A stretch of DNA of 6,683 nt, taken from assembly GCA_023435855.1 (NCBI GenBank), contig JAEZLG010000034.1, positions 1 through 6,683 on the forward strand. Direction: 5' to 3'. Under the pieces are notes generated by a model. That model did no database searches. It saw only the letters and a list, made by a program, of their open reading frames with translations, and was not told the DNA's origin. A program made the position numbers and the translations under genes. Of this stretch, positions 1 to 6,601 are shown piece after piece. This DNA is from Bacillota bacterium. Lineage in GTDB: Bacteria; Bacillota; Clostridia; Christensenellales; CAG-138. Position 1 is the stretch's first letter, and each line of letters starts with the position of its first letter.

Positions 1-46
1 TGTATACTCCGTGGAGACCCTTTATTGCCAACTTTGTGATTATCAT
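1..46 (-). CDS. N-terminus of a divergent gene, possibly an AAA/RecF-like ATPase (partial)
   Basis: Reading leftwards on the minus strand, an ATG at 46-44 opens a frame with no stop to the window edge. It encodes MIITKLAIKGLHGVY. A clean GGAGG (59-55) lies 8 nt upstream, which is the main reason to believe the start. The pattern 'I-x-K-L-x-I-K-G-L-H-G' resembles the first beta strand of SMC/RecF/SbcC-type AAA ATPases, in which the Walker A motif follows about 20-30 residues later; that part lies outside the window. The ATPase assignment is therefore inference from 15 residues, while the presence of a gene start is better supported. It is transcribed away from the marR operon, with about 320 bp between the two start codons. 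An ATG at 53-51 is followed directly by TAA and cannot be the start. Confidence 0.5.
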   Translation of the reverse strand, partial: MIITKLAIKGLHGVY

Positions 47-286
47 ATTACATGCCTCCAAAAAGATTATCATTTATCTTCCCCCTGAAAAGTATCATGC
101 TAACTATAATAATTCTCAGGAGTCAAAGTATTATTCATAATTGGATAGTTGCTATGCAAAAATACCATAAAATATGGGAAACTACTAATATGAAGATATG
201 GCTATTATATCAAAAGCGACAAAATTTACAATCCAAAAAATAAAATCCGACTATTGGTACGTATAGCCGCAGTTATTTCCCAACCG
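47..286. other. AT-rich divergent intergenic region
   Basis: No convincing gene lies here. Bases 61-240 have about 49 G/C in 180 (27%), far below the flanking genes. The only open frame of any length, a 63-codon plus-strand frame from 52, has no ribosome site and a composition dictated by A/T-rich DNA. The stretch appears to be the promoter and leader space between the left-edge minus-strand gene and the marR operon. It contains a plausible minus-strand promoter (204-231). I see no tRNA, CRISPR repeat or strong GC hairpin in it. Confidence 0.6.
204..231 (-). promoter_or_regulatory. Candidate promoter for the left-edge minus-strand gene
   Basis: On the minus strand a TTGTAA (231-226) is followed after 16 nt by a perfect TATAAT (209-204). 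Transcription would start near 197, giving a leader of about 150 nt before the ATG at 46. In DNA this AT-rich, hexamer matches arise by chance, so support is moderate. Confidence 0.35.
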
Positions 287-315
287 TTGACATCACACGG
301 GTACAATGCTATGCT
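287..315 (+). promoter_or_regulatory. Promoter of the marR-ABC exporter operon
   Basis: There is a perfect -35 TTGACA (287-292), a 17-nt spacer and a -10 TATGCT (310-315). A TG at 307-308, one base before the hexamer, makes it an extended -10. Transcription should start near 322, about 44 nt before the marR ATG. The alternative -10 TACAAT at 302-307 is only 9 nt from the -35 and is not usable with it. The promoter is overlapped by the inverted repeat at 297-323 and abutted by the palindrome at 324-343, so its strength is probably held down by a repressor. Confidence 0.8.
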
Positions 316-323
316 GTACCCGT
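297..323. promoter_or_regulatory. Inverted repeat over the -10 box (putative operator 1)
   Basis: The arms ACGGGTACA (297-305) and TGTACCCGT (315-323) are perfect reverse complements, separated by 9 nt and centred on base 310. The repeat covers the end of the promoter spacer and the whole -10 box. A dimeric repressor bound here would block RNA polymerase. It differs in sequence from the palindrome next to it, so it may bind a different protein or be a second, weaker site for the same one. Confidence 0.55.
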
Positions 324-343
324 ATTGTTGCGCGCGCAACAAT
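324..343. promoter_or_regulatory. Perfect 20-bp palindrome, probable MarR operator
   Basis: Bases 324-343 (ATTGTTGCGCGCGCAACAAT) equal their own reverse complement at every position. The site begins immediately after the predicted transcription start and lies 22 bp upstream of the marR ATG. MarR-family dimers typically bind 16-20 bp palindromes, often with TTGC/GCAA half-sites, which this has. Autorepression of the marR-exporter operon is the natural reading. In RNA the same bases could fold into a hairpin just upstream of the ribosome site. Confidence 0.75.
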
Positions 344-365
344 TTTCCACGTCGGGAGGTTTTCT

Positions 366-812
366 ATGGAAATGCTCATGCGTTTTGTTGACCGCACCAC
401 GCGATGCGCCGCTATCTATCGTAGCGAAAAGCTTGAAGCGGAGGGGCTCAACGGTTATCAGCACCCCTATATTTTGAACATATGCAGGGAGCCCGGTATC
501 TCGCAGGAGAGCTTGGCTTCTCGCATTTATGTAAACAGGAGCAGCGTCACACGCCAGCTAGCAATACTTGAACAAAACGGCTTTGTAGAGCGCCGTGTCA
601 GCGAGTCCGACAAGCGCGTGTTGGAGGTATATCCCACACAGAAAGCGTTTGACGTGTATCCGCGCGTACGCGAAGTGCTCAGGGAATGGAATGCGGGGCT
701 TTTAGAGCAGTTCACGCCCGAAGAGCGAAAGCTTTTAAGCTCCATGATGGAGCGCGTGATGGTGAAAGCCGTTGAAATAAGCGGTGCGGATAAGATTGAA
801 AACGTGAGGTAG
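366..812 (+). CDS. MarR-family transcriptional regulator
   Basis: This 148-residue protein is of usual MarR length and should act as a cytoplasmic homodimer that releases DNA on binding a small ligand. N-terminal helices (about 1-30) would form part of the dimer interface. The winged helix-turn-helix spans about 31-91: 'ISQESLASRIYVNRSSVTRQL' (45-65) holds the two HTH helices, followed by LEQNGFVERR and a wing with S-D-K-R at 81-84, matching the D-x-R wing of the family. C-terminal helices (about 92-140) complete the dimer interface. The start at 366 is chosen because GGGAGGT (354-360) lies 5 nt upstream; an in-frame ATG at 306 sits inside the promoter and operator and would precede the transcription start. 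The gene is first in the operon, with its stop only 2 nt from the exporter gene, so it very probably represses itself and the exporter. The inducing ligand cannot be deduced. Confidence 0.92.
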   Translation: MEMLMRFVDRTTRCAAIYRSEKLEAEGLNGYQHPYILNICREPGISQESLASRIYVNRSSVTRQLAILEQNGFVERRVSESDKRVLEVYPTQKAFDVYPRVREVLREWNAGLLEQFTPEERKLLSSMMERVMVKAVEISGADKIENVR

Positions 813-814
813 GC

Positions 815-2551
815 ATGAAGCGTATATTTGCATACCTAAAGCCGTACTATGGGCGGATGAGCGTGGGGCTTGTTATTAAATTCATAGGCACCATCATGGA
901 CCTATTACTCCCCTATGTGCTCGCATATACGATTGACACAATCGTTCCGACCAAAAGCGTCAATCGCATATTGCTATTTGGCGGTGTGATGCTCGTTTGC
1001 GCCGTTATAGCCGTACTCACAAACATCGTCGCAAACCGCATGGCCTCCCGCGTAGCGCGGGATACCACCGAGCGCATACGCCACGATCTATATGAGCGTA
1101 TCTCCTACCTTTCCGGCGCACAATCGGACAATTTTTCCATACCTTCGCTCGAGTCGCGCCTTACAAGCGACACCTACAACCTACACCAAATGCTCGGTAT
1201 GATGCAGCGCCTTGGTGTACGCGCCCCTATCCTTCTGATTGGCGGCATTCTTGTAACGATGACGCTTGAGCCGGTGATGTCGCTCATCCTTGTGGCAATC
1301 TTGCCGATTATCGGCGTTATCGTATATGCGGTATCCAAAAAAAGCATACCGCTTTACACTTCACTGCAGCAATCCGTAGACAAACTATCGCGCACGGTGC
1401 GCGAAAACACCACGGGTATACGCATCATCAAAGCGCTATCGCAGACTCGCTACGAAAAATCGCGTTTCGCAGATGTAAACGGTGAGGTCGTGAAAAGCGA
1501 AAAGGCGGCCGCAAAGACCGTAGCACTCACGAGTCCTATGATGAACCTGCTGTTAAGCCTAGCGCTCATCCCCGTTATTATCGTTGGTGCATACCGCGTG
1601 AACGAGGGATTGACGCAGCCCGGGAAGATCATCGCATTCTTATCGTACTTTACAATTATCTTAAATGCCATGCTTTCCGTTACGCGCATGTTTGTAATCT
1701 ACAACCGAAGCTTTGCCTCCGCACAGCGTATCGTAAAGGTGCTCGACGCGCCGGAGGATCTTTCTAAATCGGAAGACATAGAACCGATCAAAGAGCCTTG
1801 GCATATCGTCTTTGAAAACGTTACCTTCTCCTATCATAAGCGCGAGCCGAGTATTGAAAACATCAGCTTTCGTTTGAATCACGGTGAAACGCTCGGCATC
1901 ATAGGTGCTACGGGAAGCGGAAAAAGCACAGTGCTCCGACTTCTCATGCGTCTTTATGACAGGGACTCCGGCAGTATCCGTATCGACGGGCAGGAGCTTA
2001 CTACCTACGAGCTCAAGGCACTTCGTGCTAAATTCGGAGCAGTATTTCAAAATGACATTTTATTTGCCGATTCCATCGCCGAAAACATATCCTTCGGTCG
2101 AGCTTTAAGTCAAGATACCATCGAAGCCGCAGTTCATATTGCGCAAGCCAAGGAATTCGTGGACACTCTCCCCGACGGACTTGACCACATGCTTGCTATT
2201 AAGAGTGCAAACCTTTCGGGTGGGCAGAAGCAAAGAATTCTCATCGCGCGCGCCGTGGCGGCAAAACCGGAAATTTTAATTTTAGATGATTCATCGAGCG
2301 CGCTTGACTATAAGACAGACTCTCTTTTACGCAAGGCGTTGCGCGAGGAGCTTAGGGAAAGCACAAAGATCATCGTTGCGCAGCGCATCAGTTCCATCAT
2401 GCACGCAGACCGCATACTCGTACTTGAAGAGGGCAAAGAAGCCGGCTACGGTACGCATGAGGAGCTTATGAAAACGTGTGAAAGCTACCGCGAAATCAGC
2501 ATTTCGCAGATGGGAGGATACGCCGTTGGCAGGACCGAACAAAGGGCCTAA
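815..2551 (+). CDS. Heterodimeric ABC exporter, subunit with degenerate ATP site
   Basis: A 578-residue half-transporter with an N-terminal exporter-type membrane domain (about 1-320, six helices expected, clear hydrophobic segments near 17-45, 53-78, 133-170 and 240-295) and a C-terminal nucleotide-binding domain (about 329-570). Motifs seen are Walker A GATGSGKST (364-372, Lys370), Q-loop Gln412, a perfect signature LSGGQ (467-471) and Walker B ILILDD (Asp491). The residue after Asp491, normally the catalytic Glu, is Asp492, and the switch His is Gln523 ('VAQRISS'). Those two changes are typical of the non-hydrolytic subunit in heterodimeric exporters such as TM287, BmrC and LmrC. The protein should pair with the next gene's product, lending its LSGGQ to the partner's active site. 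The start has AGG-rich sequence (GTGAGGTAGG) just upstream, overlapping the end of marR. The substrate is unknown; drugs, lipids or peptides are possible, and MarR control favours a toxic compound. Confidence 0.93.
   Translation: MKRIFAYLKPYYGRMSVGLVIKFIGTIMDLLLPYVLAYTIDTIVPTKSVNRILLFGGVMLVCAVIAVLTNIVANRMASRVARDTTERIRHDLYERISYLSGAQSDNFSIPSLESRLTSDTYNLHQMLGMMQRLGVRAPILLIGGILVTMTLEPVMSLILVAILPIIGVIVYAVSKKSIPLYTSLQQSVDKLSRTVRENTTGIRIIKALSQTRYEKSRFADVNGEVVKSEKAAAKTVALTSPMMNLLLSLALIPVIIVGAYRVNEGLTQPGKIIAFLSYFTIILNAMLSVTRMFVIYNRSFASAQRIVKVLDAPEDLSKSEDIEPIKEPWHIVFENVTFSYHKREPSIENISFRLNHGETLGIIGATGSGKSTVLRLLMRLYDRDSGSIRIDGQELTTYELKALRAKFGAVFQNDILFADSIAENISFGRALSQDTIEAAVHIAQAKEFVDTLPDGLDHMLAIKSANLSGGQKQRILIARAVAAKPEILILDDSSSALDYKTDSLLRKALREELRESTKIIVAQRISSIMHADRILVLEEGKEAGYGTHEELMKTCESYREISISQMGGYAVGRTEQRA
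2512..2528 (+). promoter_or_regulatory. Ribosome site and TTG start of the second exporter subunit
   Basis: GGGAGGA (2512-2518) is followed by 7 nt and a TTG (2526-2528) in frame with the second ABC subunit. The ribosome site lies inside the last codons of the preceding gene, suggesting translational coupling. An in-frame GTG at 2478 would add 16 residues and a 74-nt overlap but has no ribosome site. Confidence 0.75.
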
Positions 2552-4295
2552 TTTCACAAAGCCCGTGGAAAAACCGGCGGACCCCAAAAGGGTGCTGCGC
2601 CGCTTGTGGAGCTATCTTTACAGGTATAAGTGGCATGTACTTCTCGCGTTTGCCTTGATGCTTGCGAGCAATCTATTAGCACTTATTGGTCCGCTTCTTT
2701 CGGGCTACGCTGTCGACGCCATAGGAATTGAAGCGGGAAAAGTAGATTTTGACGGCGTATTGTACAACTGCGCGTTGATGGCTGCTTTTTATGTCGTCTC
2801 CTCAGGCTTTGCCTATCTATTGTCTAGATTGATGATCAACATAAGCCAAAAGGTCGTTTACAAAATGCGAAACGACGTATTCGAACGTCTTGCGGATATG
2901 CCGGTCAGCTATTTTGATACGCATCAGACGGGTGAAATCATAAGCCACCTAACCTACGACATCGACACGGTAAACTCCTCTCTCTCTACAGACCTTCTTC
3001 AAATATGCGCGAGTTTCGTAACCGTCATAGGTTCTCTAATTATGATGGTACAGATATCCCCGTTGCTTCTGTTGGTGTTTGTGGTAACCGTTCCATTGTC
3101 TTTCTTTCTCACGAAGTACATCACGGGAAAAACACGCCCCCTTTTTAAAATGCGTTCCATTAAGCTCGGAGAACTCAACGGCTTCACAGAGGAAAGCCTT
3201 ACAGGCAATAAAACCATTACCGCTTATAACCGTCAGGATGTTATGCTTGAGCGCTTCGATAAGAAAAACAACGAAGCAGTAACCGCGTACTACAACGCCG
3301 ATTATTACGGCAGCATCAACGGCCCGTGCATCAACTTCATCAACAACCTCTCCTTAGCGCTCATAAGCGTGTTCGGAGCAATCATGTACCTTTACGGCAG
3401 CCTGACGCTTGGCAACCTTTCAAGCTTTGTGCTTTACTCGCGAAAGTTCTCAGGCCCCATTAACGAGGCGGCGAATATCTTCGGCGAGCTTCAATCCGCC
3501 TTCGCTGCGGCGGAAAGAGTGTTTCGCATCATCGACGAACCTCTTGAAACAGCCGACGCGGAAAATGCCGAACCCCTCACGGATGTTATGGGCCATGTGG
3601 AAGTCAACGGTGTGGATTTCGGCTATACGAGCAAAAGACTTATCGTGGAAGGCCTTAACATCGATGCGCTCGCCGGTAAAATGGTTGCTATTGTCGGACC
3701 TACGGGTGCAGGTAAAACCACCATCATCAACCTTTTAATGCGCTTTTACGACCCCAACGACGGAAGCATTTCCATAGACGGAAAGGAAATACGTTCGGTT
3801 ACCCGCGAAAGCCTTCGTCAATCCTTCGCGATGGTGCTCCAGGACACATGGCTGTTTCAAGGAACGGTGTATGAGAACATTGCCTATGGCAAAAAGGATG
3901 CTACCCGCGCGGAGGTAATTGCAGCTGCTAAAGCGGCAAAGATACACAATTTCATCATGCAGCTTCCGCAGGGCTACGATACGGTTTTAAATGACGAGGG
4001 GCTTAACATTTCGCAAGGCCAAAAGCAGCTTCTTACCATTGCGCGCGCCATGCTCCCCGACGCAAAAATACTTATTTTGGACGAGGCCACTTCCAATGTG
4101 GATACGCGCACCGAAATGCAAATACAATCCGCCATGCGAAAACTCATGCGCAACAAGACCTGCTTCATCATCGCACATAGGCTTTCAACCATCCAAAATG
4201 CAGATAAGATACTCGTATTAAGCGACGGCGAGATAGCAGAGCAGGGAAATCATGAAGAGCTTCTCTCGAAGAAGGGCCTCTATTACGATTTGTAA
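2526..4295 (+). CDS. Heterodimeric ABC exporter, catalytically intact subunit
   Basis: With the TTG start this is a 589-residue half-transporter. It begins with a Gly/Pro/Lys-rich tail (MAGPNKGPNF), an amphipathic stretch (VLRRLWSYLYRYKW) and a six-helix exporter membrane domain (to about 340). The nucleotide-binding domain (about 358-589) has Walker A GPTGAGKTT (391-399, Lys397), Q-loop Gln439, Walker B ILILDE (Asp519, catalytic Glu520) and switch His551 in IIAHRLSTI. Its signature is ISQGQ (495-499) rather than LSGGQ. It thus complements the previous gene: its own Walker motifs plus the partner's LSGGQ form the hydrolytic site, and its altered signature faces the partner's degenerate site. 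It overlaps the upstream gene by 26 nt. The C-terminus ends at 'GLYYDL', slightly earlier than many relatives, which usually carry about ten more residues; no frameshift is evident. It resembles the TM288, BmrD and LmrD class. Confidence 0.93.
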   Translation: MAGPNKGPNFTKPVEKPADPKRVLRRLWSYLYRYKWHVLLAFALMLASNLLALIGPLLSGYAVDAIGIEAGKVDFDGVLYNCALMAAFYVVSSGFAYLLSRLMINISQKVVYKMRNDVFERLADMPVSYFDTHQTGEIISHLTYDIDTVNSSLSTDLLQICASFVTVIGSLIMMVQISPLLLLVFVVTVPLSFFLTKYITGKTRPLFKMRSIKLGELNGFTEESLTGNKTITAYNRQDVMLERFDKKNNEAVTAYYNADYYGSINGPCINFINNLSLALISVFGAIMYLYGSLTLGNLSSFVLYSRKFSGPINEAANIFGELQSAFAAAERVFRIIDEPLETADAENAEPLTDVMGHVEVNGVDFGYTSKRLIVEGLNIDALAGKMVAIVGPTGAGKTTIINLLMRFYDPNDGSISIDGKEIRSVTRESLRQSFAMVLQDTWLFQGTVYENIAYGKKDATRAEVIAAAKAAKIHNFIMQLPQGYDTVLNDEGLNISQGQKQLLTIARAMLPDAKILILDEATSNVDTRTEMQIQSAMRKLMRNKTCFIIAHRLSTIQNADKILVLSDGEIAEQGNHEELLSKKGLYYDL

Positions 4296-4330
4296 TCGGC
4301 ACAGTTTTGCTGAAATAATAAAGATGCATG

Positions 4331-4358
4331 AAGGCGCGGGGTAAACCACGCGCCTTTC
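4331..4358 (+). terminator. Rho-independent terminator of the exporter operon
   Basis: AAGGCGCG (4331-4338) pairs perfectly with CGCGCCTT (4349-4356). Two more G-C pairs follow inside after one mismatch, around a TAAA loop. The plus-strand 3' side continues TTTCTATATA, a modest U-tract. It lies 35 nt beyond the exporter stop codon. On the minus strand the hairpin is followed by a weaker T-rich run (CATGCATCTTTATTATT), so it may also end the convergent LOR gene's transcript. Confidence 0.75.
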
Positions 4359-4378
4359 TATATAAGAATGGTTTTATC

Positions 4379-4855
4379 TCAATTGTTTCGCTGATCAACA
4401 GCGCAGTCGATGGCCAATACCGTAGCAAGCGCTGCGACTTCGTCGCGCGGATCACCTATGTTGATGGCGTATGTATCCCCCCAGGCTAGCCACTCCTTGG
4501 AAATGGTAACGACGAACTGGCCGTTTTGGGTCACGCTGTATTCGTGCTCAAAGAAATCCCCTTCCACCTGCCAGTCTTTGCCGTAGATGCTATAGCGCGG
4601 GCGCAAAAATGTAAACTCCTTCACGATTTCAAGATACTGCACGCCGCCTACAAACACATAGAAACGGGGCAGGAAGCTCATAACTTTTTGCTTGATGAAA
4701 GCGACCTCCGCACCGGACGCAGCGTCGTACACGAAAAGCTGCTTCCCCCATGAAAATAGCCTGCCCTCTACATAGAATCGATCATTGCCGAGTTCATCCT
4801 TCACGGTAAACCTATCTGCCCAGGAAAAAACCTTTTGCTTCATGTACAGTTTCAT
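4379..4855 (-). CDS. LURP-one-related (LOR/DUF567) family protein, YxjI-like
   Basis: A 158-residue protein matching the length and character of bacterial LOR proteins, which fold as a tubby-like beta barrel around a central helix. Recognisable features are the start MKLYMKQKVFSW, the D-E-x-G-N-D and Y-V-E-G-R-L-F-S-W-G-K strand pair, repeated strand-turn segments (SIYGKDWQVEGDFFEHEYSV) and a C-terminal helix (DEVAALATVLAIDCAVDQ). No signal peptide or membrane segment is seen, so it should be cytoplasmic. The biochemical role of bacterial members is poorly known; phospholipid or membrane association is only suggested by the tubby-like fold. AAGGGGA upstream of the ATG at 4855 serves as the ribosome site; the next ATG at 4843 is an alternative. 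A TATAAA (4891-4886) could be its -10, without a good -35. It is convergent with the exporter operon and separated from metQ by a terminator, so it is probably its own unit. Confidence 0.8.
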   Translation of the reverse strand: MKLYMKQKVFSWADRFTVKDELGNDRFYVEGRLFSWGKQLFVYDAASGAEVAFIKQKVMSFLPRFYVFVGGVQYLEIVKEFTFLRPRYSIYGKDWQVEGDFFEHEYSVTQNGQFVVTISKEWLAWGDTYAINIGDPRDEVAALATVLAIDCAVDQRNN

Positions 4856-4953
4856 ATAAAATATCCCCTTATCGTTTTGCCGTTCTTTATACTTTTCGAC
4901 ACATTGAACCCGTTTCCTTCATCAAGCTATGCAAAGCATTCTCCCTAAAATGC

Positions 4954-4974
4954 AAAAAGGGAGCTTGCGCTCCC
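4954..4974 (-). terminator. Rho-independent terminator of the metNIQ operon
   Basis: On the minus strand GGGAGC, a GCAA tetraloop (GNRA type) and GCTCCC form a perfect 6-bp stem (4974-4959), followed by TTTTT (4958-4954). It begins 19 nt beyond the metQ stop codon, where an operon-end terminator is expected. Confidence 0.85.
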
Positions 4975-4993
4975 CTTATTATCCTTACCCTTA

Positions 4994-5881
4994 TCAGAAC
5001 TTAGGCACCACAGCACCCTCGTAGGTGGTTTCAATAAAGCTCTTCACCTTGTCGCTTTGAAGCGCGGCAATGAGCGCGAGGATGCCCGGATCGTTTTCGT
5101 GTCCTTCCTTCACGCAAAGCACGTTTGCGTAGGTATCGGCCGCGACGGAATCCTTATCCTCAGTTGCTACGGCATCCGTACCGACCTTCAAACCTGCCTG
5201 GATAGCGTAGTTGCCGTTGATGACGGCAAAATCCACATCCTGCAGTGAGCGGGCGAGTTGGGCAGCTTCGACCTCGATGATATCGAGATTCTTGGAGTTT
5301 TCAACGATGTCGAGCACAGTTGCACCAAGGCCTGCGCCTTCTTTAAGCTTGATGAGACCCTGTGCTTCAAGAAGCAGAAGTGCGCGAGCTTCGTTTGTAC
5401 CATCATTGGGTACGGCGATTTGGCCGCCTTCGGGAATATCGCTAAGCGCTTTGGTCTTACCCGGGTAAATTCCGAAGGGCTCATAGTGGATAGCAGCAAC
5501 GCTCACGACGTGGGTGTTGTTGTTCAGGTTAAAGTCATCGAGGTACGGCTGGTGCTGGAAGTAGTTAGCATCGAGTTCACCGCCTTCAAGCGCGAGGTTG
5601 GGCTGCACATAGTCGGTAAATTCAATAACCTGCAGATCGTAGCCTTGCGCAGCAAGATCTTCCTTAACTACGGCAAGTATTTCAGAATGCGGGGTGATGC
5701 TTGCTCCGACCTTGATTACGGTTAGCGGTACTTCAACTGCCGGCGCTTCGGTTGCGGGTGCATCGGTTGCGGGAGCAGCAGGCGCTTCGGTCGGCTCGGT
5801 GTTTTCTGCACTCGGTGTGCAGCCGGCAAACAGGGAAATTGCCAGAAGTGTGGCGAACAAGATTGAAAGGGTCTTTTTCAT
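4994..5881 (-). CDS. metQ: MetQ-type methionine-binding lipoprotein (NLPA family)
   Basis: A 295-residue lipoprotein that should capture methionine outside the membrane and deliver it to the MetNI transporter. The signal peptide is MKKTLSILFATLLAISLFAGC with the lipidated Cys at 21 (lipobox FAGC). A Pro/Ala/Thr/Glu-rich linker follows (about 22-52), then the two-lobed binding domain. Family hallmarks include 'FTDYVQPNLALEGGELDANY' (88-107) with FQHQPYL following, VPNDGTNEARALLLL (157-171), AVINGNYA (219-226) and YANVLCVKEG near the C-terminus. Most relatives read NDPTNEGR where this one has NDGTNEAR. The start at 5881 is chosen for GGAGGT 5 nt upstream and the proper signal peptide; an upstream in-frame ATG at 5917 would add 12 residues before it. 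It is last in the operon, 57 nt after metI. Ligand specificity for L- or D-methionine or a derivative is inferred from family and neighbours. Confidence 0.92.
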   Translation of the reverse strand: MKKTLSILFATLLAISLFAGCTPSAENTEPTEAPAAPATDAPATEAPAVEVPLTVIKVGASITPHSEILAVVKEDLAAQGYDLQVIEFTDYVQPNLALEGGELDANYFQHQPYLDDFNLNNNTHVVSVAAIHYEPFGIYPGKTKALSDIPEGGQIAVPNDGTNEARALLLLEAQGLIKLKEGAGLGATVLDIVENSKNLDIIEVEAAQLARSLQDVDFAVINGNYAIQAGLKVGTDAVATEDKDSVAADTYANVLCVKEGHENDPGILALIAALQSDKVKSFIETTYEGAVVPKF

Positions 5882-5938
5882 TGGATACCTCCATATAAAA
5901 ATAAACTTTTTTTGCATTTCTTACTTTGTGCGTAGTAT

Positions 5939-6601
5939 TCAGCGTGCGCGTTTGTCGGAGCGTCTGGCATGGTGCATTCCAATCTCCTGCATAACCTGTA
6001 CGACAATCACGATTACAATTACGTTAAGCATCATGATATCGCCTTTATAGCGATAATAGCCGTAGTTGATGGCTACTGTGCCTAAACCGCCGCCGCCCGT
6101 GAAACCGGACATGGCTGTATAGCCGAGTATGGTGACCGCTGCGATGGCTGCGCCGACAATAAGCGCCGGTTTCGCCTCGGGAAGGAGCACCTTTGTTACA
6201 ATCTGCATGGGTGTTGCGCCCATAGATTGCGCGGCCTCGACCACGCCCGCGTCAACCTCTTTGAGAGAGGCTTCCACCATCCGCGCTATGTAGGGTGCGG
6301 ATGCAAATACAAGCGGAACAATGGTCGCGGTGGGGCCTAATGTCGTACCTATCAACGCCCTTGTCACGGGTGTAACCCATACGAGAAGGATGATGAACGG
6401 GATTGACCTCACGATGTTCACAAATATACCGAGTACCTTGTTGAACACCGGTTTTGGTTTAATACCGTTTTCGTCCGTCACAACGAGCAGTATCCCCAAT
6501 GGAAGGCCTAAAACGTAAGCAAGTGCGGCGGAGACTATCACCATATATAGGGTTTCGAGAAGCCCCTGACTCAGAAGCTCGATGATTTGTGAACTAGTCA
6601 T
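5939..6601 (-). CDS. metI: MetI-type methionine ABC transporter permease
   Basis: A 220-residue inner-membrane permease, the usual MetI length, with five hydrophobic segments (about 12-40, 54-78, 84-104, 147-168 and 188-207). The cytoplasmic EAA coupling loop is clear: 'EAAQSMGATPMQIVTKVLLP' (122-141), with the Gly and following hydrophobic/Pro positions that contact MetN. Other family segments are NIVRSIPFIILL (62-73), TAMSGFTGGGGLGTVAINYGYYRY (162-185) and the GDIM start of the last helix. Two MetI would pair with two MetN to form the channel for methionine handed over by MetQ. Its ATG overlaps the metN stop by 8 nt. The purine-rich ribosome site (GAGGAGGAGGGGG, 6626-6614) lies within metN coding sequence, about 12 nt from the start, slightly far. 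The Arg/Lys-rich tail (HHARRSDKRAR) fits a cytoplasmic C-terminus. Confidence 0.93.
   Translation of the reverse strand: MTSSQIIELLSQGLLETLYMVIVSAALAYVLGLPLGILLVVTDENGIKPKPVFNKVLGIFVNIVRSIPFIILLVWVTPVTRALIGTTLGPTATIVPLVFASAPYIARMVEASLKEVDAGVVEAAQSMGATPMQIVTKVLLPEAKPALIVGAAIAAVTILGYTAMSGFTGGGGLGTVAINYGYYRYKGDIMMLNVIVIVIVVQVMQEIGMHHARRSDKRAR

Noticed and set aside
52..243. 63-codon plus-strand open frame in the AT-rich region
   Set aside because: It has no ribosome site, its composition follows the AT-rich DNA, it matches no recognisable family, and it overlaps the start signals of the minus-strand gene.
306..365. Upstream in-frame ATG extending the MarR protein by 20 residues
   Set aside because: It lies inside the -10 region and operators, before the expected transcription start, and has no ribosome site; the ATG at 366 has a strong one.
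4039..4049. ATTGCGCGCGC resembling half of the marR-operon palindrome
   Set aside because: It encodes the conserved I-A-R-A of the ABC signature helix, a similar run occurs at the same place in the first subunit (near 2245), and there is no matching second half-site.
5211..5725. Long plus-strand open frames opposite metQ
   Set aside because: They are antisense shadows of a well-supported gene, without ribosome sites or recognisable protein features.
5882..5917. Upstream in-frame ATG extending MetQ by 12 residues
   Set aside because: It would place extra residues before a textbook lipoprotein signal peptide, and GGAGGT sits correctly for the ATG at 5881.
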